A stretch of DNA of 64,000 bases from the NCBI RefSeq assembly GCF_958298935.1, contig NC_084931.1, positions 12,365,334-12,429,333 on the forward strand. Reading direction: 5' to 3'. The notes under the pieces are model-generated. The model made no database searches. It was not told where the DNA came from and saw nothing but the letters and a program-made list of their open reading frames with translations. The DNA comes from Phragmites australis (lineage: Eukaryota > Streptophyta > Magnoliopsida > Poales > Poaceae). This document shows positions 1-12,410 of the stretch, piece after piece (within the stretch, counting starts at the first letter, position 1; each line of letters opens with the position of its first letter). The position numbers and the translations under genes were made by a program.

Positions 1-3000
1 CCTCGGAATACAGAGCTGCGAAAAAGGAAACCGTAACCGACTCGAACTCGAATCCAATTCTTGTTCGGTTTGGACTCCACCTCAACCAGCCGCCCCTAGC
101 CCTATATATATGAGTTGCACGCCCTCTCCTACCCCTAATCCATGCCCCCAAGCCATAGAAGTCACTGCTTCTCTGTCCGTGCATCGCCGTTCGCCGGAGC
201 CGCCGCCGCCGTCGCCCGTGAGGCGCTACGTCGTCTTCTCCGCGAATCCTCCTTCTTCCACCATCAAAGCAAGGTGAGGACCTTCTTCTTATCCTCCCTT
301 ACTACTGTTTTATCATCATACTAAGTCCCTAGCTAAGCCTTAGCCCCGGTCAAAGCCTGATCTACGCCGCCACGGTCGTCACCGTCGCCGACAGCCGCGG
401 GACAGCCACGCTGTAGCTGATTGGCATTAATGTTCCCGACCGACCAGAGGTCAAATCACCAAGCCCTTTCACCGGTGCATGTCTCATGATGTTCCCCACG
501 CCCTCACCAACCGGTTTGGCCAGTAGATTAGCCAAAATATCGAAATCAAGGTCGACATACTCGCTGCCCGGTTTCTGCACGTGTTCTGCATGCGCACCGG
601 ATTTGCATTCGCGTCCCCTGTCAATCCGAAAGCCGTATGGATGCACCAACCACGTCACGGCATGTCCCATAGAGTCTTCTACGTTACCCTAGGAGCCCAT
701 CCCCGTTTGTGCAGCGACACGACCAGGACGCCACTGCCAACCACAGCATGTCGCAGCCATCACCCGTCTCATCTATGCTGATCGTTCTTCCTCTCAGTGG
801 ATGATCTACCAAAATCCATGTCATAGCATTGTGTTCCCGGGTTATATGAACATCGTTGTTCAAACGGTTCCTCAAAATTCATAGCCAATCTCCTAGAACA
901 CGAGTGTCTTCGTTCCTGCATTTGTTCACGGTCACCACCAAACCTAGAAGCAGTCATCGCTATTTTGCCGCTACCTCGGATGATCCCTTCCAAAACCAAC
1001 CATACCACTGAGTTAGTCTTTCCCCGTTCTACGCCATGCTTCCCTCATTTCACTGAAACACCACTAAAGCCGACATCAATGTTTGTGGCCACATGCCCGA
1101 TCGCCATCTCCGACGAAACCCGAACCACCACTGCTACATAGAGTCACCAGTAGTATCCTTAACCTAGAAGTGCAACCTTCAGCCTTTTTGATCCATCATA
1201 GGTGGTCGATACTAGACTTCAGCGTATCCCTTCTTTAATCCAAGATGGTACTTGCATAGCATGCCAAGTCAACACCACATTATTCTCCTTAGCCTAGTTA
1301 ACGAAGTCTAGTCGGCCCTACACTTCTTGAATCTGGCACAATAATGTTGTCAAGCCTGACACAGTGATTGTGCAATAAAGCCTTTTCCTATAGAAAGATA
1401 ACTCCAGTAAGCTAGTTTTTCCTTTTCAGTCTAATCGATCTCCCGAAAGCTATTCTGTTTTCATCTTAACTCCGATTTAGACGATCCTGGCGTCTAAATG
1501 TTTCTAAAATCATTCCTATCCAATCATAGTATTTTTAAAGTGTTTTGATGATGTTTGGTATGTTGTTCTTAGTGTTTTCCTTTGTGTTGTTTGTCGGTAG
1601 TTGTCACGATTAGTCGATATCATTCCGAAGCAGTTCGAGGGACTTCAAGACCAAGATTTCGACAACACTGAGCAGCATTGGGTAAAGGCAAGTGTCTTTG
1701 ATCATATTGAACCTATGTTTTCAAATATTTTGTTTTACAAAATTGCATGCAGTGTCAATATGATGGGCAGTCATCTATGTTAGGTTTTTCCTAGATTTTC
1801 CCTTACCATCCCTTGGAATCTAGATGGTTTATGGTTAGGTGTCTCTTATGGGTAGATTGCTTAGCCATGCTTTTGGGTTGTTAAGAAGTATCATAATCTT
1901 GACTAATTAACATATGGAACAATAGTGGTTAATTTGTTAATGGTCTAGCAATATGGAACCTTAGGCCTTGAGCAAAATGTTGGTGATAGTTGTCATGGTT
2001 ATGACGTTGGATTAGTGTTTGCTCAAGGAACCTAAGTAAGGACCGGTTCATGGAGCTATAACCCAAGAAGTAATATACCAACCACGAGGCTAATATGGGT
2101 AAGGCGTGACATACTGATTAGAGTCTGTCCAGTGTGTGTTGGGTCAGCACAAAAGGGGGCTTTTGGATAGGAGCTTAGCTTGCGTAAAGCCTGGCGGTGA
2201 AACCTAGTGGGCAGACACATACTGGATTAGTCTCTGGTTAGTAGCAAGTGCCATACAGTGATTCTTGGCGGCACACCACTGGCGTGTGTTAAGTGTTTCG
2301 CGAACACGGCAACATGGAATTCACTGACTCGTGGGGAAAGCTGGACAACCTCTGCAGAGTGTAAAACTGTTATAACAGCCGTACTCACAGATATGAGAGA
2401 CTTGGATCCTCACATGATTAGTGGGTTGTGGTTATGGGTTTGGTTATGATTCTGGTACAGGGAGTACTAGATGGTTGTGGTTATGGTTCTGGTACAGGGA
2501 GTACTAGATGGTTTTGGTGATAGTACAGGGAGTACTAGAAGGTTATGGTGTGCAAGGTGGGGAGCCTTGTATGCTGTGTGTTAGATTGTATGGGTTACAT
2601 TCACTTAATAATTGCTTAACGCTTTTGAGTCCAAAAGTGTTTTCATTAATCGCATTTATGCAAATATACCATTTGTTAGCCTATTCTTGATATAAGCCTG
2701 CATATCATTACTTTCCCCCACTTGCTGAGCACATCATGTGCTTACACTTGCTATTTTCCCTATACCATGCGACATGTATTCTGCTGCTCAGTGAGTGAAG
2801 ATGTTGAAGACTATCAAGACGAGGTTGTGACGTTCTAGGCGCGTGTCTCCCGGTCGGTTGCCTGCGGTGTTGTTGGGCACCAGCGCTTCTGTTCCGATGC
2901 AGATATCTTCATAGAAGACAATATATGTCAATTGCTGTAAGAGTTTAACGTTATTTAATAAAAGTATTGCTTTTGTTACTTCACCTGTGATGTCCTTATG

Positions 3001-3065
3001 TGTGTTGAACATCTTGGGCACACATAAGCCGCATCTGGTTTTGGCCGTTAAAACCGGGTGTGACA
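1..3065 (+). mobile_element. Ty3/gypsy LTR, 3' portion (window-edge partial)
   Basis: The stretch reads like a long grass gypsy LTR on the + strand and enters from outside the window. A TATA-like CCTATATATATGAG lies near 102-115, followed by a CT-rich and GCC-rich leader around 140-260. A region at about 2270-2420 resembles the conserved LTR segment common in grass Tekay/Del-type elements. It ends with AAACCGGGTGTGACA at 3065, a typical LTR terminus (…CA). Coding-like ABC-transporter sequence starts immediately after, so this is either a solo LTR or the 3' LTR of an element lying upstream. No host gene is visible inside it. The short open frames here lack recognisable domains. The lineage is inferred from recalled sequence style, not from a search. 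Confidence 0.7.
2451..2537 (+). repeat. Short tandem repeat inside the LTR (about 3 copies)
   Basis: The motif GGTACAGGGAGTACTAGA recurs at about 2454, 2491 and (as AGTACAGGGAGTACTAGA) 2522, with GGTTATGG-type spacers. The spacing of 31-37 bp shows local slippage inside the LTR. Confidence 0.75.
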
Positions 3066-3130
3066 TGCTGCTGCTCACCAAGGGTAGCTGCCTCTACTAC
3101 GGCGCCGACCGTGATGCCATGGACTACTTT
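3066..3130 (+). pseudogene. ABCG (WBC) half-transporter gene fragment
   Basis: Directly after the LTR terminus an open frame reads LLLTKGSCLYYGADRDAMDYF. This matches the ABCG/WBC pattern just after the Walker B region of the ATP-binding domain (…L-L-x-x-G-x-x-L-Y-Y-G-x-x-x-x-A-x-x-Y-F). Members are plasma-membrane exporters of lipids or hormones. After the final F the frame goes into GC-rich sequence that does not continue the domain, so only about 22 codons survive. Either the LTR element landed in a transporter gene whose remainder is lost, or a gene scrap was carried by a transposon. It cannot be functional. The assignment rests on a short motif. Confidence 0.5.
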
Positions 3131-3239
3131 GTGCAGGGCGGAGAGGGCCGAGTGGGCGAGGGGGGCGGGGCAAGTAGGCACGGGGCCCAGCGAGCGTGAT
3201 GGCGGCGAAAGCCGAGCTGGCTCGTTTATTATTTTTGTT

Positions 3240-3417
3240 CTCGGGAATCTTTTCAGTGCCGGTTGGTAACCATGGACCAACACTAATTCTCATTATCAAT
3301 ACTGGTTCATAAATCAGCACTGAAAGTCACAGACTGTCAGTACCGAGTAAGCAGTGCCGGTTAAAAAACCGCCATTAATAGCTTTTTTTAGCTGGCACTA
3401 ATAACCATTTCTATAGT
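3240..3417. mobile_element. CACTA-type element end, degraded
   Basis: Inverted copies of a CAGTGCCGGTT / GGCACTAATAA motif recur between 3250 and 3400. The stretch ends TTTCTATAGTA near 3404-3414, resembling the complement of a CACTA terminus (TACTATAGAAA). No second end or target duplication was found, so this is a remnant. Confidence 0.4.
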
Positions 3418-3424
3418 ATTGTAT

Positions 3425-4482
3425 ATTCACCAGATGATATGATGATCACATGAAGAAGTTTACATAGAATGCTTGCTTAGCTTGGAGTTGGCAAGGTACC
3501 CTCACTGGATGTTCCAATGTGTGCACTAGATGATTGAGAAATCACCCAGTGACATAGCAGTGGGTTCCAACAGCTAGTTTAAGTTGCACTCACCGAATAT
3601 TCCGATGCTAAGGAAAATGTACTCACTAGAACATCAAGTGTCCATAGTTTTCTAGGTCCAATAGACAATAGCTATTTTTGGGATTTGAGGTGATAAATAG
3701 ATCCCTCACTTGGACATTTGAGGGTGTTAGAGCTCAAAGGAAGGTTCACAAACATATTTTGACTTCCTTGGCCACAAATTTGATAATATTGAAGATAAAG
3801 ACAATTAGCAAAATATTAATGATTTGATTAGAACTAGTTTAGGTCTAGTGCACATCTAACTAGGTGATTAGCCTAGAGTTGGATGAAGTGAGTCATCCAC
3901 ACTTATTAGTGTTCTTGTTTGACGATAGCTAGATGGTGCGTTGGTGTTTGTATCTTGCAAGACCCTACGAAGAGGTTGTGGAGCAGCCACAAGCTTTGTT
4001 AGTGGTTGGAGTATACTGTGCTAGAGAGGCAAAGCACTACCATAGTTGATACGGCAGTGAGTATTCTAAGAGAGGCCTAGTAGGAGACCCATCGGTGTAT
4101 GGGGAGCTCTAATGGCTATCTACGGAGTTAGCCGATCAAGAAGCTTAGCTCTTGCGAGGGGCTTCAATGTGGACTAGGGGTGAGTGGTAACTCACTGATA
4201 CCACGGGAAAAAGTTATCGTGCTAAGTTTGTGTTCTTTCTACCCTTTACATTCTACATTTACTTCTTGCAATTATTATTTCACATTTACCTTTCCTAGAA
4301 TTGCCATGTGTATCTCATAGGATTGGTTCCTATAGTGTAAAATTTTGTTGCGATAGAGTAGAAACATTAGATAAACTAGATCATATTTATATAGAAATTG
4401 ATTAGGTTTAACTTGTTTAATTTGTATCTTAGTTTTAAATGATCTGAATTCAACACCTCTTAGATTATCACCGATCCTTACA
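3425..4482 (+). mobile_element. Ty1/copia (SIRE/Maximus-like) LTR fragment, 3' half
   Basis: CACC(A/G)GATG-type short motifs at 3430-3560 and a late segment (about 4120-4260) resemble the LTRs of grass SIRE/Maximus copia elements. The segment AATTCAACACCTCTTAGATTATCACCGATCCTTACA ends at 4482, matching that family's LTR terminus (ATTCACCCCCTCT…TCCTACA). The 5' half of the LTR is missing compared with the ~2-kb solo LTR at 41094-43061. It has no coding capacity. The family call is from memory of the sequence style. Confidence 0.5.
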
Positions 4483-4692
4483 ATCTAGGCCCGACTAGCT
4501 TTAGCTTGACTGGTAACGTTTCATACATATGATATATACTTTAACTATATAATTGATGAGATTCCTTCATTGGTAAAAAAATTTATAGATGTTACTTACT
4601 GCGTGTCAATAATATTGAACTCATTAAACCGTTCAACCTCTTTGCATTCTACATGTTACGGCATGCTTATGGTTTACCATTTGCAAATATTT

Positions 4693-6029
4693 TACTATTA
4701 TAGAAAATATCATCACTGCCAATTAAAAATAACATCATTATTAGTTTTGGAACCGGCAATAAATAAATAGCAGTGATACTCGATACTAATAGAGTAATCA
4801 CTATTGATTTGTCTTACGAACCGCCAGTGATAACCGGTCCCAAATATGATGTTTTTGGAATTTTTTTTTTTTTTTTGCAATCGACGAATGAACCCCGTGG
4901 CTTCCTGCATCTTTTCTAACTTGTGATGAACCGCCCCGCGGCTTTTATGGGAGTCGATTCATTGAATATATCAAATTATGCGCCCAAGCAGTTTGAGGGA
5001 TTCAAATCCGCGATCTCCTCACGCGAAGCTTCCTTACAATCACCTCACAATTTTAGCTAATAGCTATGCGGTAATTTATTCTTCAAACTTTTGAACGATT
5101 ATTTGGACATATATATTACTTCAAATAAAAACATTGTCAACTACAAAGTTATACATCTCATCAAGATCTATGATTTTTATATAAAGATTACCTCCATCCA
5201 AGCCCGTATGATAAAGTTTGTCTCCAATCTATGTATTGTTCGGTAAAATATCAATAACTTTTGCATACATAGTCTAATTTTGACGTTCGAACTCCACTTT
5301 CAAAGCTAACAAGGAGGCATCTGAAAAAAATAGCAATATCTACACTGGTACCTTTCTTGAAAAAAAAAGGCTACGAAGACTATTGACCTAACCTCTAACG
5401 TTTTTGATCGAAAATTAACCTTCTTCAATTTACCTTAAAAATTTTAGAGATATATTGCTACATTTAAGTCAGTGTTGCACAAATATTTCATCAATCGGAG
5501 TTACCAAACTTGTGATAAAAACCTTTGAAGTTACATTTTTTAACTATATAACCTTGTGTATGGCTTTTTTAATCATTCTTACTAGTGTTAACCAGATCTG
5601 GCAATTTACTTTGTGGTTTTGTACGTGGTTTTCGTTTGATGTTCTTTAGACGATTATTTGGACATCTATATGACATTAAATAAAAAAGTTATCAACTATA
5701 AAGTTATAGATATCATTAAGGACTATAATTTTTATATGAAGTTTATCTCGATCCGACTCTATATAAAAAAGTTATAAATTTTCGAAGATGTACTGCATTT
5801 TATTATCATTGTCAGTTAATATAATGAACCGATATTCGGTTTATGGCTAGAACCCACAATGATAATCAAATATCACTGTTGCGGTACCTGATTATCGCTG
5901 CTGATTTTTACCAGATGAGCTATCACTGCTGGTTTTTTTTAAGAACCAGCAGTAATACTTTATTGTTGTCGGTTATTTTTTTAATCAACAGTGAAAGAAG
6001 GATATAAATATTTTTTTTCTGTAGCAGTG
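4693..6029. mobile_element. Non-autonomous CACTA element
   Basis: The left end TACTATTATAGAAAA (4693) and the right end (complement CACTGCTACAGAAAA, ending 6029) are inverted and match the grass CACTA terminus CACTACTACAGAAAA with a few C-to-T changes. Subterminal motifs of the CCGGCAGTGATA type occur near both ends (about 4705-4850 and 5810-6000) in opposite directions. The flanks TTT and ATT fit a decayed 3-bp duplication. The interior (about 5050-5800) is AT-rich without a coding region and shares phrases such as 'ACAAAGTTAT…CATCAAGATCTATGATTTTTATAT' with other CACTA cores in the window. A poly-T run lies at 4860-4876. Confidence 0.65.
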
Positions 6030-6938
6030 ATTTTTGTACGGTCGTATTATGCTTAAGAAAATGGAAGCGCAACAGTGACAGTTGAGAGTCGGAGATGTGA
6101 AGGACAGTGTCACAGCACATCCAGTTTACAGTAACGTCACAGCTACATACAGAGTCAGAGAGCCATGTGACTTACAATTTTTAGTACAATATACAAATCC
6201 AAAGGGCTTATTGTTGTGGGTATCAACTCGTATGTAAACAGTGAAGCTGCTGTTTTGTTAACAAGCGAGCGAAGGAAGTGATGAATATTAAATGACGTAG
6301 TTTGTCTAATACTATCGAATGTATGACTGGGTACCTTGGAAGGTATTTGACATGTTCATTCCATTCAAAATGCGCCAGTGGACAAATATTTACTAATTAA
6401 TGACGGGTTTATTTTAATCTTTGGAGTATTTATCAAATGCAAGCCAGTTGCTAGCCCGACAGGTAAAGGCTCCCGGTTGTCCTACATGATACCAATGATG
6501 AAGCCAGAACGAAAATAGCGAAGGTTGAAACACGAAACACGCGTACATTCAGTCATGGTAGCTGTGTCAGGTCTCAATGGTGCCACAGGCAAAGATGGTA
6601 CTCTAACAAGCTAGTGATTGAGTGAAGCAGGCACGATAGTCCAAACTTACTCTTTTCCAATCCATTTTTATTTCTTTGCGTACACACTTCGTAGCACTGT
6701 TTGTGGGTAGAGGCGGAGTTTAATTGGATAACACTTCTTTAAGGTTACACTTGTAGGTGAAACCAGGTCACACCCGCCCCCGCACGCCCTTACTCTATTA
6801 ATCCATCGAAGTACGTCGTCCAGCAGTTGCAATGTTCTACTCGGCACCCAGACCAAACATGAGGGTTTGTCCACTCGACGACAAAGCTACGACTCGGGGC
6901 ACAGTAGTTAAAATAGATAAATTGCAACAAATATAAGA
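6030..6938. other. Intergenic, no feature recognised
   Basis: The sequence is AT-rich and unique-looking between two transposons. Short open frames (for example 6668-6874 and 6790-6984 on the minus strand) have no family resemblance. No promoter, RNA gene or repeat could be supported. Confidence 0.5.
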
Positions 6939-7191
6939 CTCCTTTCGTTTCAAAATATAAGACGTTATGACGTGCAAAAGTCAAACTTCATATATTTTGA
7001 TGAACAATCTATCAAATTATACACATATTTAATGTATAAAAATTATATCAATGGATGCATATTTTACATATTTTTTATTACGATATTGATTTTGTAGCAA
7101 TTGATAATATATTGTAAAAAAAATTAATAATCAAAATATAATTTTAAAGATTTTTTAAATCGTAATACACCTTATAAAAAAATTGAGGGAG
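6939..7191. mobile_element. Stowaway-type MITE
   Basis: The left terminus CTCCTTTCGTTTCAAAATAT at 6939 and the right terminus …AATTGAGGGAG at 7191 form the inverted repeat typical of Stowaway MITEs (CTCCCTCCGTTTCAAAATATAAG). The interior is 253 bp and AT-rich without coding capacity. A TA dinucleotide follows the right end, while the left flank is degraded. Stowaway elements are mobilised by Tc1/mariner transposases and duplicate TA. Confidence 0.75.
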
Positions 7192-7193
7192 TA

Positions 7194-7699
7194 TGAAATA
7201 ATTCTAGATAGCTGACTGCACGCAAATAACGGTTCCAACACACTTGGCTAATCAAGACATTTCATAGAAAATAACATTACATGCACTGAACTGATTCCCT
7301 GACACGGTGACGAAACCTAAATATGGAATAGTTCATTTTTGCAGACATGCACTCAACTCCTAGTAAGTTACCATAGTAACTAAATAAGATAGACTTAAGT
7401 GGTCCATTTATGGATCATATGTCTTTAATTAGTAGGCCGTGCTCCATGACTCCTACTTCAATGATATTATCATCATATTTGTTTCAGTTTATTGCTGACT
7501 TCTGCTTCTCCGAAGTTAAAAATTAAACGTACAGGTTGATTTATTATTAATTTTTGAAAAGTTAAAAAGCTAATTTTTTTAATGAAATGAACTAAAAACT
7601 GATAAGCTGGCTAAGAGTGACTTTTCTGGCTTTTGGTGTGCTAAGAATCTAAAAATTTCTTGGAAAACTAACAGCCAAAAGCCAAAAGCTATATGCAAT
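7194..7699. other. Intergenic, possible small inverted-repeat element
   Basis: Around 7470-7690 there are inverted motifs (GACTTCTGCTTCTCCGAAG, TTCTGGCTTTTGG, and CCAAAAGCCAAAAGC near 7675-7688) reminiscent of hAT-type MITEs. Ends and a duplication could not be defined. Nothing else is recognised. Confidence 0.3.
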
Positions 7700-7995
7700 C
7701 AATACTATAGAAACTATTTTCAGAGGTAGTTTGTAATCTATTTTCATAGGTATTTAGCGTACCCATCTGTGACCGAAGGCCTGTAAAAATATAAAATTTT
7801 TATAGGCATAAAATAGACCGTTTATGAAAAATCTATTTTCACATGCGGTTTTCTTAAGGACCCGTCTGTGAAAAACCATTTTCACAGACGGTTCCTTAAG
7901 TGAACCGCCTGTGTAAAATGGTTTTTACAGGTGGCACACTTTGTCGTCCGCTTATAGATAGATAGATTTTCATAGGCAGGTGCCATAAGGACCCG
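7700..7995. repeat. CACTA 3' subterminal repeat cluster
   Basis: Direct and inverted copies of TTTTCACAGGCGGTTCCTTAAG-like units occur at about 7765-7980. In CACTA elements such units bind the second transposon protein (TNPA role) during synapsis of the ends. Confidence 0.65.
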
Positions 7996-8185
7996 CTGAT
8001 GGTATGTATTTCATTTAAAAATTAATAATAGCATATCTTTTATTCCCTCTAGATTTCAACACATTTTCAAGATAAAAGTCAACGTCACAGATTTCAATAA
8101 CATTTGAATCAACACAAATCCAATACTTAACGCAAGTACAATATTATTCACAAGTACAATATTTTTACATCATAAGCCAACATTG

Positions 8186-9208
8186 CTAAAAGTCTTTCCT
8201 CTCCCACTCACAATGCCTCAAGCTAGTTAATTCACCTCCAAGGTCAAAGAATCTTTCACTCTTGTGAATAAATTTGTGCAAGATGGACCGGCACATGTCA
8301 CATTGGACATTTTGGATATCTCCGTCTTTGAGCGAGGTGTGGGTACATTCAATCATCCATGCCTGAAATGAAAACACAACTAAAAGAGTTAAAGAAACTA
8401 CTGACAACAGAAACAAAACTAAATAAGAATGTGCAAGTACAATTATGACTTATATCATCGGGGTTCATTTTATATCTCCCATTTAGCCTAAGAAACTGAA
8501 AAATATAGTATCCACAAAGAACGGTATTACAACCTTACTTGTAGCATTTCAAGTAAAAACACAACGTATTCGTTAGTTCAATAAGAATCTTCGTCATAAA
8601 TAGTGAGATACAAGCGTTAGATGTGTGTTATTACCAGAAAATGTGTTCGAACCGCTATCGCATCCGGCTTGACCGTATCATGTATCCCGCCTTTCGTTAC
8701 GTACCACTTGTAGGCCCTATTCGAATACCAAGAAATAATTATCAATTCATAAATGATTTATAAGAATTTTATGTATGGAGATTTTCTTTACCTCTGTGTA
8801 ACGTCGCTGAGATCTTGGTAGGATTTTTGGGGGAGATTGACTGAGTCAAGGACCACGAGTTTGCTCGACTTCGGAATTAGCATTATACATGAATCTTTAT
8901 GTTAGGTTTTTGATCAAACAATTAAGTTGAATACTTATGTTAGGTTCTTGACGTATCACACTTACTTAACGTTGTAGGGAGCCATGATGTAGTCCTTGAC
9001 TTGCATTTCTAGCAGAGCCCTTCGTATATAGGTTGACATTTCAATCCTGCATGATTTGGTCATTTCTCTTATGACCCTTGCTTTCTCCTTATTACTCTCC
9101 CCCTTAATCTCAGGGGCATCAGTCCTCTACTTCACGACCAAGTTGGGCTGAGAAATTTGTTGTAGATTAATGCATCTGACTGGTAACTTCAACTTTTTGC
9201 ATCATTAA
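8186..9208 (-). pseudogene. CACTA second gene, C-terminal exons with Ulp1-like peptidase domain
   Basis: On the minus strand, coding blocks are joined by plausible GT-AG introns. One block at about 8974-9100 ends IMAPYNVK before GTAAGTGTG. A second at about 8790-8895 reads MLIPKSSKLVVLDSVN before GTAAAG. A third at 8635-8716 starts after TAG and reads YKWYVTKGGIHDTVK before GTAATA. A last block at 8186-8362 reads CDMCRSILHKFIHKSERFFD and ends with a stop at 8186. These are hallmark phrases of the Ulp1/C48-type peptidase domain fused to the second ORF of many grass CACTA elements. The catalytic region is not obviously complete: the usual cysteine-containing CGYY block is not seen between the third and last blocks. 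The upstream half lies beyond the Tekay insertion (21997-24391). I could not confirm one unbroken frame. Confidence 0.65.
9204..9208. repeat. Target-site duplication of the Tekay element (left)
   Basis: ATTAA directly precedes TGTGAGGAACCG. The same five bases follow the other end at 21992-21996. Confidence 0.95.
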
Positions 9209-11459
9209 TGTGAGGAACCGTCTAAATAGTATTCTAACTAATCATCAGGAGGATCATTATTCATGATCACAACCTCGACGATTAACCAGAATACCATTCC
9301 GGTAGTCCCGGCACGTGTTTTGTGCCCAGGATCGGAACACATGCCTTCCAACTCAAATATCACAACACAGTTTAATAGAGAGCAAATAATTAAACTGGAT
9401 TACAATTATTAAACATGCAACTGCTTCCACAATTTACAACAAAAGAGGAACAACAACAACTATGCAACGGAAGAAAAACCTATACAACAAAAGAGTATGG
9501 AGCCGCATGCCCTTAGGCTCCATACCAAAAGCGCCGGAGTTCGGAGTAGAAGGTGCTACTCCTGCCCGCCACCCTGATCGGCAGGCACAAAGTAGCCGAA
9601 CACCGCCTCTTCCTCGCCAACCTGAGAACCTGAAAACAACTTAAGGGCAGCACCCCTTAGTACGAAGGTACTAGCAAGTCTTACACAGTATGAGTATATA
9701 TATTCTCAACTCCAAGGATCATGCATTTAAAGCTGTAGCAAGGATTAAGACATGTTTAAGTTCATTAAGCGGTAAGCAACCTAGACTCTAGGTGTAAGCA
9801 ACTGACTTAACCGACCACCCACTCAAACCCTGCCAACCAACTGATCAGAACAGATATATAGACAACAAATGTATAAAAGTAAACTATTACCACCAAACCA
9901 CCGACCACATACCGAACAAACCACCCAAACCAACCATGCCACAACCCACATTGAAACTCTACGACCAAAACATGGTCGCTCGGTGGAGATAAGCGATAGC
10001 GATGCTCATGACCGAGAGCGCGGCAGTTCGAACTGATTATACACCCTGCAGGGGGATACTCCTGGACCCACACGACACAGGGACCATACGGCTTGTGCCA
10101 CCCGCTAAGATGCACACAAGGGGGTACCCGTGACAACCTTTCCCAACCAGGCCCAACCATGTGGATCAACCATAGCTCGGCGCGGCGGTATTAGAACTAC
10201 TCCCCGAGCAAACTAATACCGCTAAAAGCCCGGACTCAAACCGGACTCACACCGTCTACGACGAGGCCCACATGACCACGTCTGCGAAGGTAATCAGCTC
10301 GCCTACCATTATATCAGCATGTGGTGAGTAAGGTATGTGCTAAAGCCGACTACACCGACGGTCGGTGCTTAACCGGTGCAAGCGGTCTACGGTGTCCGGG
10401 TTCCCTCCCCGAACTGCCTGAGGACTCCTCGTGAGCAGATGACACCCCTAACACCGCCCACACCTCGTCTCAACTCACCACTCACCAAACCGACTCATCA
10501 TCAACACAACCATAAGTGTGAACAAGTAATAAGCCCTAGGCTCGCGACAACGGTGGACGCCGTCGTCGACTTCTACCGGAAAGCCTAAGTACCACTAAGC
10601 ATAGCGAACTATAATTAGACCTCGACGACACCACTAGGCTCCAAGGAATAACACATGACACGTGACCGAAATGGGAGAATGCATCGGCATAGGTTCTACC
10701 CAACTCGGTACCCGACACATGCAATGTATACATGAGCGTAGATAACATATTAGATTTTGAATTGACACGGTGCAATATGATAGATGCTTGCCTTGCTGCC
10801 CTAGCTGCTGCTGCTCACAGCTACCCGAGTCACGATCACCACTGCGGGAACCTCCGGGGACAACCTCGTTCGCCTTGTTCGCCGGGTCGAAGTTCCCTGA
10901 GAGAATAACGCGTGCAATGCAATAAATGTTATGCAAAGAATGACGTTTCATAGTCTGTGATAACAGTGTAAAGCGCCGCGGTACGAGTTCAACGCACTAA
11001 CGATTTCCTAATTGAGATTAGGGTTAACCATTCAATTATCCTCGGATTAATTAACGCATAACTAAGGCTTAAATCAATCTAGAACGCTAACTGCGCTAAA
11101 AATGAAGGTACATATTTTTATTAAACAGGGAATAAACTAACAAGATTTATAGAATTGATTTCATCAATTTTGGAGTCACCAATATTTAGTTATGAATTAA
11201 TGGGGCTTTAAGCACATTGCATTAACTAAAGAAATTCCAGAATATATTTCATGGTCACTAACAATTTTAACAAGTAGAGCATGAGCATATAAAGTTAACA
11301 AAATTTGCTTTACAATTTTTGGAGCCACATTCCATTTCTTATGCATTTTACAAAGCTTCAGCCGATTTATTAGTTCAACAAATACCCAATTTCGCATTTT
11401 CCGATTTTTCCGAATACTTAAATATCCCAAACCATTCTCCACTCGGGTTCGGCCAGCCG

Positions 11460-12410
11460 CTGTGACTAACAGTGGGGCCGGCGCATTTTGACCCGAGTCA
11501 AAATCGACCCGCGCCCAGTATACAGCGCGCCGGCAGCTCGAGCGACGTCGCCGGCGGCGAACGGCGGCCTGGATGTCCCAGCCGAGGGTGAAAACGGCAC
11601 TAGCGCGAGCACGTGGTTACAGCGGGGGCACATGTCTACGCCGGCGACGGCCGGAGCACGGCGAGCGGTGGCGAGGGGCAAGACTAGCACGGCGGCGGCA
11701 CGACTTTGACGCACCGACGGCGAACGGCGACGCAACAAGCCCGGCCGAGCACACCTACACGTTCTACGTGAGCGCGTAGACCTATCGGCGCGCTTCCCGA
11801 CCGACGAGCTCGATGGTGGCCCGACCGGCGGCGTGCGTGGGGTGGCGGCGGCGATTCAACCATCGCGGAACACCGTGCCGGCGACCGGGCAGAGAGAAGA
11901 CGGCGCGCACATAAGGGGTACAGGAGCATGGGGAAGCTCACCGTGCAGCGGGTTAGGCCAGTGAGGCTGTAGAACAGCGGGGCGACGGGAGACGGCGGAG
12001 CCCGGTTGCCGCCGTTGGGGAAGAAGACGCGGGCGGCTCCAATCCGCGCAGGAAGCGGCCGGGGAAAGAGGGGAAACGGCGGAGGAGCTCGGGGCGCTCC
12101 TCCCTGCGGCTCCACGGGGCTCGGGCTCGATGGAAACCGTAGACGGCGCGTCGGATTTGGCCGGCAGCGCGGCGCAACGTGGCTCTGCTTTGAGGTGTGC
12201 TGGGCGACAGGGAGAGCAAGCGAGGAAGAGAGAAGAGAGACACCACGAGAGAGCGTCCAGGGGGGGTTAAGGCCGACGACGCTTCCACTCGAAGGCTCGG
12301 CCGGTGACTCGACGACGTGCTGGGTTTGCCGGCCGCGGAAGTCAACAAAGCCGGCGCCGCGCTCTGGAAGCAGCGCGGCTGAGTGAGGAGGGAGGATGAC
12401 GAGTGGGTCC
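11460..12410 (-). promoter_or_regulatory. GC/CpG-rich block within the LTR (3' copy)
   Basis: The surrounding LTR is AT-rich, yet this ~950-bp block is dense in CG, with CGGCGG and CCGGCC runs and, on the minus strand, a CT-rich tract (about 12205-12250). It is duplicated at 20567-21517 in the 5' LTR. It may be the transcribed leader (R/U5) or an acquired gene segment. It contains overlapping open frames of up to 243 codons on the minus strand, but their composition is low-complexity Ala/Pro/Ser/Arg and no domain is seen. Confidence 0.5.

Noticed and set aside
12006..12386. 126-codon + strand open frame in the LTR
   Set aside because: It is antisense to the element, low complexity and without family resemblance. 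The copy at 21113-21493 only reflects LTR duplication.
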